From Clostridiales bacterium UBA8960 (GTDB taxonomy: Bacteria > Bacillota > Clostridia > Peptostreptococcales > Acidaminobacteraceae): 6,713 nucleotides of DNA. The first letter of the stretch is position 1, and the number at the start of each line of letters is the position of its first letter. A program made the translations under genes and the position numbers. Where the stretch lies: contig DMYC01000263.1 in the NCBI GenBank assembly GCA_003482695.1, forward strand, positions 1 to 6,713, read 5' to 3'. The notes under the pieces are model-generated. The model did no database searches. It had not been told where the DNA came from and saw nothing but the letters and a program-made list of their open reading frames with translations. This document shows positions 1 to 5,853 of this stretch, one piece after another.

Positions 1-2463
1 TGGCATCAAAACAGGCATATCACATGGCACTTTTCGAGCTAGCCTTACACCGACATCAGCGACATAAGTCATAATCGGTCTGATAAAGTCCGATCGGTGC
101 TCCAAATATCTAGGGTTTTTGCTTGGTTTTCCGTCTACGATTCTCGGCTCAGACGAGACGACGGCATACTTGTAATCGCTCTTTAGGAACGTTTCGATGT
201 GTGTCCTCACTGGCTCAGTGTAGTTGATGTAACCCATGACATCTTCTTTGATATCCAGAACGTTTTCCTTAGTCAACGGTTCAAAGTTTGTGGCAAACAA
301 GTTGTTTGACGATAAATCACGCTCCGCTTGTAGATCGTACCCTTTGATGATGGCATCATCCGGTCTTTGAAAGAAGCGATATTCACAATTTTTCACAAAC
401 TTATAACTGCTGTTATGATACTCGGGGTTCAGGTGAGTCAACCTTTCTGCCGGGATGAGCACAGATGCGGTCACATCGTCCTCCATTTGAATTTTGTCAC
501 TTGGCATGAAATCCATGCGTAATTTGAAAATGCGCCATGATTTATCGTCACTGAAACCGACCCTAAGATAACTCGGTCTAATTTTTCTGTTATCGAAATT
601 GACTTCGTTGCCCGGCTTGCCGTTTATGATATCCACTGTGAAATGAGAACGCCAGTCATCGCCCCAATTAGGTTGATAAAAACGCTTCACCATAAACACG
701 AGAGATTTCACGTGATTCGGAATGCTATTAAGATATGCATTGAATGCATCTGAATATGCCGCCGAAGGTGACAACAACTTAATGACGGATCCCAACGTGC
801 GGTCAAGTGATAAAATTGGCCTTGATTCCCGCGAGCGATCAGGATAGTCTTTCCATCTTTTCCGGTAATCGTAGTTGAATATTTGCTCAACATGGTCGAG
901 GTCACTTTTTAAATCGTTCACAAAATACGTGCCATAGATAATGGCATTATCAATCGATTTGGAAATCTCAGATTTGCCGCCTCCAGATACAGTACACGGC
1001 TTATGGCAGAAAGTGCCTTCCGCATCCGTACTGATCAGTTTCCATGTCGGCGCTTTTGGATGTCTTTCAATTTGAATTTTATCGCCATTCGGCAAAATAT
1101 AAATGGTCCCAGGGAGCAACTTGAGTTTTTTCTCAAGCGATTTATAAATCCATTTGATTTCACTTTTCTGAAGGTCGATTTCAATATTCTCCGGTAAATA
1201 GATAATTTCCGAATTGCGCTTGTCAATGCCATAGTGGTCGTCATGAACCGTCATCAAGTCCCCATAAAGCTCAATGACCTCTTCAAAATAATATCCCTCA
1301 AGTCCCTTGTCCTCGCAAGCTCTATAATATTCACCAAGGTTTTTTCTAGGAAATGCGATCGTGCCACCCGCATGTTCTTCTTCAACACAACCAAGCAAGT
1401 TCGCAGCAAAACTGATTTGTGTCTTGATTTCTTTCTTTGAATAACCATAATAGTTGTCGGCGATCAGTGTAACGGCGACGCCTGTCTTGTCTCGACAAGT
1501 GAGTTTGAAAGGGTTTCCGCCATTGTAAAGCTCATTTTCCTCTTTATAACACATGCCATCGCGCTTTTGGCGCTCAGTAGCCTCATCAAAATGCGGTAGC
1601 CCAAGTGCTTTTTTCGTCATCAAATTAAGATGTGGTGCCAACAAAATAAAACCAGTATGACCTGACCATCCCATAAAGTCCAGTCCCGAGTCATTGATGT
1701 GAATGCCTGAGTCTCCTGCATTGCCGAAAACAGATTCGACAAAATCCAGATTTGACACCATGCTACCTGGTGCGATAAAAAGGACTTCCATCACTTTTTC
1801 GTCAGAAATGTTAGCCACTTTCGGCGAAACAATCGGTTTGACGGTCAAAGCCACAAACGTTTTTGCCTGATCGTCCTGACCAGATGTGAAAGGAAGCGCC
1901 ATTAGGGCATCCGGTGGATTAATCGCAGCCTGATATAGCTTTACGAAAGTCTCTTTCGGAACCGCCTTTTTATCATAAGGAATCGGCAAACCACCTTCTA
2001 CGATGTGAAAAGAACCCTCAGTCGTCCGTCTGTCGTTTTTAGGATTATTCAAAATACCTTGTTTGATTCTATAACTGCTCAAATACGCATTCTTGTATTC
2101 ATCAGCGTTTGGCGGCAATGACAACTCCCGCGCAAGTCCATAATGGTCTAGTGTGAACGTTTTCTCAATAATTTCCGGTCTCTCATCAAACTTAGTAAAA
2201 TAGCGGTCAAAAAACTGCTGTATGCGTTTGTTGATTCCGATTTCCTGACTGTCAACCATCCTCGTCTTCTCCTGATAGTCCTTGATGATGTCATCAAAGA
2301 GCTCAATGAAATTCGAGTCTTGATTCGCACTATTTTTTGACGCACCAAAAATTGGCAACCCTAAGGACGCCAATTTAAAGTTGATATATTTAATTCGATC
2401 CTCTTGTGTGGTGATCTGATTAATATCGCCATACTCGATACCTAGCATCTTCCGCGTTGACAT
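1..2463 (-). CDS. Probable PPi-type phosphoenolpyruvate carboxykinase, 3' end cut by window edge
   Basis: An uninterrupted frame of 821 codons reads from ATG (2461-2463) off the left edge, so the C-terminus is missing. I assign it by motif, not by search. R145/R146 sit in an NDRRTTEGSFHI stretch resembling the substrate-binding Arg motif of ATP-PEPCK (GRSPKDKY). YYGYSKK (residues 338-344) is followed by H364 in EEEHAGG; the Lys-to-His spacing of 20 equals that of the Mn ligands K244 and H264 in GTP-PEPCK. SGGGKS (493-498) resembles the PEPCK kinase-1a loop, with D517 or D521 placed like the metal-binding Asp. About 107 extra residues lie between H364 and the loop, and total size exceeds 820 residues, versus about 540-620 for ATP/GTP enzymes. 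That fits the roughly 1,100-residue PPi family (EC 4.1.1.38), which interconverts oxaloacetate plus PPi with PEP, CO2 and Pi in the cytoplasm. AGGAGG lies 4 nt before the ATG; no better start exists. Family call likely, PPi specificity inferred. The alternative is an uncharacterised PEPCK-like kinase. Confidence 0.72.
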   Translation of the reverse strand, partial: MSTRKMLGIEYGDINQITTQEDRIKYINFKLASLGLPIFGASKNSANQDSNFIELFDDIIKDYQEKTRMVDSQEIGINKRIQQFFDRYFTKFDERPEIIEKTFTLDHYGLARELSLPPNADEYKNAYLSSYRIKQGILNNPKNDRRTTEGSFHIVEGGLPIPYDKKAVPKETFVKLYQAAINPPDALMALPFTSGQDDQAKTFVALTVKPIVSPKVANISDEKVMEVLFIAPGSMVSNLDFVESVFGNAGDSGIHINDSGLDFMGWSGHTGFILLAPHLNLMTKKALGLPHFDEATERQKRDGMCYKEENELYNGGNPFKLTCRDKTGVAVTLIADNYYGYSKKEIKTQISFAANLLGCVEEEHAGGTIAFPRKNLGEYYRACEDKGLEGYYFEEVIELYGDLMTVHDDHYGIDKRNSEIIYLPENIEIDLQKSEIKWIYKSLEKKLKLLPGTIYILPNGDKIQIERHPKAPTWKLISTDAEGTFCHKPCTVSGGGKSEISKSIDNAIIYGTYFVNDLKSDLDHVEQIFNYDYRKRWKDYPDRSRESRPILSLDRTLGSVIKLLSPSAAYSDAFNAYLNSIPNHVKSLVFMVKRFYQPNWGDDWRSHFTVDIINGKPGNEVNFDNRKIRPSYLRVGFSDDKSWRIFKLRMDFMPSDKIQMEDDVTASVLIPAERLTHLNPEYHNSSYKFVKNCEYRFFQRPDDAIIKGYDLQAERDLSSNNLFATNFEPLTKENVLDIKEDVMGYINYTEPVRTHIETFLKSDYKYAVVSSEPRIVDGKPSKNPRYLEHRSDFIRPIMTYVADVGVRLARKVPCDMPVLMP

Positions 2464-2467
2464 ATAG

Positions 2468-2473
2468 CCTCCT
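2468..2473 (-). promoter_or_regulatory. Ribosome binding site of the PEPCK-like gene
   Basis: A perfect AGGAGG on the minus strand ends 4 nt before the ATG at 2461-2463. The spacing is shorter than the usual 5-9 nt, but the next in-frame Met (residue 6) would be 19 nt away, so the first ATG is preferred. Its outermost base overlaps the end of the adjacent inverted repeat. Confidence 0.8.
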
Positions 2474-2498
2474 AATTATTAATTTATTTTAATAATTA
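2473..2498. promoter_or_regulatory. 10-bp perfect inverted repeat, possible operator or leader hairpin
   Basis: The arms TAATTATTAA (2473-2482) and TTAATAATTA (2489-2498) are exact reverse complements around a 6-nt centre. The repeat is made only of A and T. It overlaps four bases of the -10 box and abuts the Shine-Dalgarno of the PEPCK-like gene, so a protein bound here would block transcription, or part of the hairpin could form in the leader near the ribosome site. AT-rich DNA produces such repeats more often by chance, so the regulatory role is inferred from position. Confidence 0.5.
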
Positions 2499-2523
2499 TA
2501 CCTTTAATTGGCTATTTTATCAA
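2495..2523 (-). promoter_or_regulatory. Sigma-A promoter of the PEPCK-like gene
   Basis: On the minus strand TTGATA (2518-2523) is followed by exactly 17 nt and then a perfect TATAAT (2495-2500). Ten of twelve bases or better match the vegetative consensus, with optimal spacing. The predicted transcript would start near 2488 and carry a leader of about 25 nt containing the ribosome binding site. This is the best promoter in the window and indicates that the PEPCK-like gene can be expressed independently of rlmD. Confidence 0.8.
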
Positions 2524-2552
2524 GAAGGATACCGGTGGTGCCCTTTAATAAA

Positions 2553-3920
2553 CTATTTTACTTTGCTAAGAGAGACGACTGTCTCCACATGAACCGTATG
2601 TCCAAAAACATCTATCGGCTGCACGTTTTCTATGACATAATCGCCAGCATCACAGAGCATTTTAAGGTCTCGTGCCAATGTTGACGGCTTACATGAGACA
2701 TATACGATGCGCTTTGGCGCAAGTTTAAGCATCGTTTCAATAACCTTTGAATCACATCCTGCTCTAGGAGGGTCTACGACGATGACATCTGCTTCATGAC
2801 CTTCTGAATATAGTTTTTCAATTTCCTCTTCAGCATTTCCCATGATAAATGACACATTTTCGATTTGATTGACCGCTGCATTTTTATTGGCATCTTCGAT
2901 GGCGTCTCCAACTATTTCTATGCCGTAAACGTGTTTTGCCTTTTTGGCGAGAAACATTGAGATGGTTCCCGTTCCAGAATAGAGTTCAACGACGTTCTCC
3001 TCACCAGACAAATTGGCAAATTCCAAAACTTTTGAATATAGGATTTCCGTTTGCTTTGCATTGACCTGATAAAATGACCTAGATGAAATATCAAACCATA
3101 GACCGCCGATGGCATCTCGTATGGTCTCTTTGCCGTAAAGCAATTTCATTTCATCCCCTAAGCCTTTGACGCTTTGGCCACTGTGAATGTTTTGTATGAT
3201 TGAGACGATTTTTGGTTCAGCGGCTGTCAGAAGATTCACGAGTGTCTTCGTCATGGCCAGTTTTCTACCGTTCGTAACGATGACGACCATGAACTCTCCA
3301 GTCGCATCGGATTTTCTTATCATGATGTTCTTGATGACGCCATCGCCACGTTTAGGGTTGAATGGCGATACTTTGAAATCCTTCATGTATTTGCGTATTG
3401 TCGCGATGATGGCTTCATTTTTAGCGTCTTGAAGCAAACAGTCTTTCACGTCCACGACGGAATGTGAATGCTTTTTGTAAAATCCGATCATAGGTTGTTC
3501 ATGTGTGCCTTGCACTGGATAGGTGCCTTTGTTCCTATATCGAAAGGCATCCTTCATACCGATGATTGGACTCACGACGACATCCGATATATGACCGACG
3601 CGTTTGAGTGTATTGATGACCATATTTTCCTTAAGTTTCAACTGGGCGCTGTAGCTTAAGTCTTGAATCTGACAACCCCCACAAAGGCTATAAACAGGAC
3701 ACGGCGCCTTAACTCTTTCCTTTGAAAACGCTATGATTTGGTCTACTTTCGCCTTAGCAAAGTTCTTTTTTTGCTTATCAATCGTACAAAGAACGCGGTC
3801 ACCTGGCAATGCCCCCTCGACAAATACTGTCATACCCTCGTGGCGGCCTATTCCTTCACCATCATCACCAATATCCTCGATTAAAATTTCTATTTGATTT
3901 TCTTTTAATTCATCTTTCAT
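2553..3920 (-). CDS. rlmD: 23S rRNA (uracil-C5)-methyltransferase RlmD/RlmCD
   Basis: A complete 455-residue member of the TrmA/RumA family, which transfers methyl from S-adenosylmethionine to C5 of specific uridines in 23S rRNA (U1939, and also U747 in Gram-positive RlmCD). An N-terminal TRAM-like RNA-binding domain spans about residues 6-64. The 4Fe-4S ligands are C74, C80, C83 (CPVYSLCGGC) and C161. The Rossmann methyltransferase domain has motif I VELYSGTGT (311-319), DPPRAGCD (383-390), the nucleophile C410 in SCKPSTLARD, and the probable general base E446 in HVETV, 36 residues later as expected. GGAAGG (3928-3933) lies 7 nt before the ATG, supporting this start. It follows the htrA terminator and has a possible promoter of its own. 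RlmD cannot be separated from RlmCD specificity by sequence alone; some family members modify tRNA instead. Confidence 0.93.
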   Translation of the reverse strand: MKDELKENQIEILIEDIGDDGEGIGRHEGMTVFVEGALPGDRVLCTIDKQKKNFAKAKVDQIIAFSKERVKAPCPVYSLCGGCQIQDLSYSAQLKLKENMVINTLKRVGHISDVVVSPIIGMKDAFRYRNKGTYPVQGTHEQPMIGFYKKHSHSVVDVKDCLLQDAKNEAIIATIRKYMKDFKVSPFNPKRGDGVIKNIMIRKSDATGEFMVVIVTNGRKLAMTKTLVNLLTAAEPKIVSIIQNIHSGQSVKGLGDEMKLLYGKETIRDAIGGLWFDISSRSFYQVNAKQTEILYSKVLEFANLSGEENVVELYSGTGTISMFLAKKAKHVYGIEIVGDAIEDANKNAAVNQIENVSFIMGNAEEEIEKLYSEGHEADVIVVDPPRAGCDSKVIETMLKLAPKRIVYVSCKPSTLARDLKMLCDAGDYVIENVQPIDVFGHTVHVETVVSLSKVK

Positions 3921-3962
3921 TGTTTCGCCTTCCTTAAACGGTTTTATTTTAACTTGCTTTTA

Positions 3963-3971
3963 AGTATATCA
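3963..3971 (-). promoter_or_regulatory. Candidate extended -10 promoter for rlmD
   Basis: The minus strand reads TGATATACT, which is a TGn extension plus TATACT (5 of 6 matches to TATAAT). It lies directly after the htrA terminator and about 43 nt upstream of the rlmD ATG. No convincing -35 hexamer is present: the expected position falls in the terminator stem. Extended -10 promoters can work without one, so this is plausible but not strong. Confidence 0.45.
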
Positions 3972-3979
3972 TGAAACGC

Positions 3980-4008
3980 AAAAAAGCTCATGTCTATTTG
4001 ACATGAGC
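3980..4008 (-). terminator. Intrinsic terminator of the hsp20-htrA unit
   Basis: The minus strand shows a perfect 9-bp stem (GCTCATGTC pairing with GACATGAGC, 3986-3994 and 4000-4008) with a 5-nt loop, followed at once by six T residues (3980-3985). It begins 14 nt after the htrA stop codon. The plus strand lacks a T run, so it works in one direction only. It separates the stress genes from rlmD. Confidence 0.92.
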
Positions 4009-4022
4009 CTAAAAAACATTCA

Positions 4023-5336
4023 TCAATTCGCTTTACTTCGATCGCCAAGTTCAACAGTGAGGTTGACTTCCTCTTTCTCATTTCTAATGATACGCAAGGT
4101 GATTTCGTCCCCTGGCTTGTACTTCACGAGTTCAGAAGTCAAATCATCCATATTGAATATTTTAGCGTCATTGATGCCTATGATTAAATCCATTTCCTTA
4201 ACGCCAGCGATTTTAGCCGGTGAATCGTCATAGACGTATCGAACCAAAACGCCCATTGGTATATCATATAAATCCGCCGTATTTTCATCGACGTTGACGC
4301 CGCCAATTCCTAGATAAGGACGCGCCACATACCCTTTTTCAAGCAACTCTGTCACGATTTCCATCATTTTACCAGTAGGAATCGCAAAGCCCATGCCTTC
4401 GACATTGGTATCTGCAATCTTAGCGGTGTTGATGCCGATCAGCTCGCCCTTGCCATTTACGAGTGCGCCACCTGAGTTTCCAGGATTGACGGCAGCATCT
4501 GTTTGAATGTACATGATGTTGCCCTCTTGATCCACTTGTCTATCCACAGCACTGATGATGCCCTTTGTGACTGTGTTGTTATAGCCTAAAGGGTTGCCTA
4601 TCGCGATCGCGACTTCACCAATTTTAAGCGCATCTGAATCGCCGATGATGATGGGTTTGATTTCTTTCAGTAACGCTTCATCAACATCGGATTTTGTCAC
4701 AGAGATGACCGCAAGGTCTGTCGCTTCGTCAAAACCCACCAATTTTGCATTGACGATTTGATCTTTGGCCAGCTCGACGATGACATCCGTGGCATTGCTT
4801 ATCACGTGATGGTTCGTGACGATAAACAAAAGCTCTGGTGTTTCATCGAAAATGACACCTGAACCTGTTACTTGTGATTCACGCTGACGATTAAACCAAT
4901 CATAGATGTATGTCTTGCTTGTGAGGCCAACGACACTATTGCCGACATTTTTATAAATCTCAGTAATATCGGCATCTGAAACCTGACTTCCTAAGCCGCT
5001 TTCTTCGATGTAATCCTTAACCGACTTGAAAATTTCTGCTCTATAATTTTTTTCAAGCAATGTTTGCATACGTTCTTCAATTGCAGATTCGTTTAAGTTG
5101 ATCTGTCCATTATAGTACCCGATCGTATACGTACTGCCTCCGATTAATACAGCGGATAACAGTACCATGAAAACCGTGCTAAACTTGATTTTTTTCGCTT
5201 TGTGAACAGGCACTAAAGCAGCCTCTTGACTCTCGTCCTCAATTTCAACAAAAGAACCTTCTTCAATTTGCTCTTCAATATTTTGCTCTTCAACACTCTT
5301 AACTTCTTCGTCAAATTCTTTTTCGTTTTCATCCAT
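4023..5336 (-). CDS. htrA: Membrane-anchored HtrA/DegP-type serine protease with PDZ domain
   Basis: This complete 437-residue protein is a surface quality-control protease expected to degrade misfolded exported proteins outside the membrane. Residues 1-45 form a strongly acidic cytoplasmic tail; a Lys-rich stop (46-51) precedes one membrane segment at about 52-75, with no cleavage site evident, so it is an anchored protein. The trypsin-like domain carries the full triad: H177 in TNHHV, D207 in ATDLAV, S288 in GNSGG. One PDZ domain occupies about 340-430. The segment 78-125 between membrane and protease looks helical and may be a linker. AGAGGTGA (5343-5350) lies 6 nt before the ATG. It starts 22 nt after the Hsp20 stop, implying co-transcription, and a terminator follows closely. 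The tail is the variable part of the family. Family assignment is certain; the precise substrate is unknown. Confidence 0.95.
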   Translation of the reverse strand: MDENEKEFDEEVKSVEEQNIEEQIEEGSFVEIEDESQEAALVPVHKAKKIKFSTVFMVLLSAVLIGGSTYTIGYYNGQINLNESAIEERMQTLLEKNYRAEIFKSVKDYIEESGLGSQVSDADITEIYKNVGNSVVGLTSKTYIYDWFNRQRESQVTGSGVIFDETPELLFIVTNHHVISNATDVIVELAKDQIVNAKLVGFDEATDLAVISVTKSDVDEALLKEIKPIIIGDSDALKIGEVAIAIGNPLGYNNTVTKGIISAVDRQVDQEGNIMYIQTDAAVNPGNSGGALVNGKGELIGINTAKIADTNVEGMGFAIPTGKMMEIVTELLEKGYVARPYLGIGGVNVDENTADLYDIPMGVLVRYVYDDSPAKIAGVKEMDLIIGINDAKIFNMDDLTSELVKYKPGDEITLRIIRNEKEEVNLTVELGDRSKAN

Positions 5337-5358
5337 GTTGCATCACCTCTTCGAAAAA

Positions 5359-5769
5359 TTAAAACATCGTATGCGTCGATTTCGGCAACTCAATTTTTAG
5401 AACGCCATTTTTAAGAGTCGCTCTAATGTTTTCTTTCTCAACATTTTGAACTAAGAAATTACGTCTAAACGTTCCAAATCTTCGCTCACGGCGTATAAAA
5501 TCATAGCCCTCTTCAGGATCAAGCTCACGCTTTTCAGCGATAATACTCAAGTAACTGTTTTCGTACACAATCGAGATGTTGTCGATCGTAAATCCTGGCA
5601 ATTCCGCTTCTACCAAAAAACGTGTTTCGTTTTCTCTTACATCCACATCAAAGGTGTTGATAACGCTTTCCCCTTTTTTGATAGCACAGCTGACTTTCTC
5701 TTCCATGACATCGTAAAACAGTTGATCAAGTGCCTGTCTATGTTTTAATCCATTATTTGCTTTCAACAA
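5359..5769 (-). CDS. Small heat shock protein, Hsp20/alpha-crystallin family
   Basis: A 136-residue ATP-independent holdase chaperone that binds unfolding proteins in the cytoplasm. The alpha-crystallin domain spans about residues 38-130, with typical AELPGF (55-60), ERRFGTFRRNF (95-105) and the signature LKNGVLKIELPK (119-130). The C-terminal tail is very short (STHTMF) and lacks the I-x-I/V anchoring motif that many bacterial members use for oligomer assembly. The start is TTG (5767-5769): AGGAGG (5779-5784) lies 9 nt upstream, whereas the first in-frame ATG is codon 22 and would remove part of the N-terminal arm. The second codon is also TTG, giving a 12-nt spacing, so it is a less likely alternative. 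It lies 22 nt before htrA and 72 nt after the kinase gene, consistent with a stress operon. No CIRCE or CtsR box was seen. Confidence 0.93.
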   Translation of the reverse strand: MLKANNGLKHRQALDQLFYDVMEEKVSCAIKKGESVINTFDVDVRENETRFLVEAELPGFTIDNISIVYENSYLSIIAEKRELDPEEGYDFIRRERRFGTFRRNFLVQNVEKENIRATLKNGVLKIELPKSTHTMF

Positions 5770-5776
5770 TTTTACA

Positions 5777-5784
5777 CACCTCCT
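5777..5784 (-). promoter_or_regulatory. Strong ribosome binding site deciding the TTG start of hsp20
   Basis: AGGAGGTG on the minus strand is a near-perfect complement of the 16S rRNA 3' end. The only start codons at workable distance are the two tandem TTG codons at 5767-5769 and 5764-5766. This supports a non-ATG start rather than the internal ATG at codon 22. Confidence 0.8.
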
Positions 5785-5801
5785 AGACTATACAATAAGG
5801 C

Positions 5802-5829
5802 AATATTTTGAACATTTTATGAATAACAA
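5802..5829 (-). promoter_or_regulatory. Weak candidate promoter for the hsp20-htrA operon
   Basis: On the minus strand TTGTTA (5824-5829) and AATATT (5802-5807) are separated by 16 nt; each matches the sigma-A consensus at four of six bases. The start point would be near 5795, leaving room for the leader and ribosome site. A promoter this weak would fit one needing an activator, and repeats lie just upstream. No terminator is seen after the kinase, so read-through from the kinase gene is also possible. Confidence 0.3.
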
Positions 5830-5831
5830 TA

Positions 5832-5853
5832 TAAACATTTTTTAAACATTTTT
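5832..5853. repeat. Exact tandem 11-bp repeat, possible response-regulator site
   Basis: TAAACATTTTT occurs twice head to tail (5832-5842 and 5843-5853), a period of about one DNA helical turn. The core AACATTTT occurs a third time at 5811-5818, 23 bp from the first copy. The repeat overlaps the kinase stop codon (5842-5844) and lies just upstream of the candidate -35 box of hsp20. OmpR/PhoB-family regulators typically bind direct repeats with an 11-bp period upstream of promoters. The pattern is seen; the binding role is inferred. Confidence 0.45.

Noticed and set aside
970..984. Gly-rich SGGGKS read as a generic Walker A NTPase motif
   Set aside because: It does not match GxxxxGK[ST] fully, and the other motifs in the protein fit PEPCK better than an AAA or P-loop NTPase.
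708..2348. Several short open frames of 60-70 codons on both strands
   Set aside because: They lie inside the continuous 821-codon PEPCK-like frame, lack ribosome sites and resemble no family; they are shadows.
2525..2545. Imperfect hairpin after rlmD as a terminator
   Set aside because: The stem has two central mismatches, a 3-nt loop and no T run after it on the minus strand; it lies just before the -35 box of the next gene.
3934..3946. CcpA cre-like core (AANCGNTT) upstream of rlmD
   Set aside because: The core matches but the flanking TG and CA are not conserved, and rlmD is an unlikely catabolite target.
5787..5792. TATAGT as -10 box for hsp20
   Set aside because: Its transcript start would fall within the AGGAGG ribosome site, so the message would lack it.
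5770..5841. CIRCE or CtsR heat-shock operators before hsp20
   Set aside because: Neither the TTAGCACTC-N9-GAGTGCTAA palindrome nor GGTCAAA-type repeats are present in the gap.
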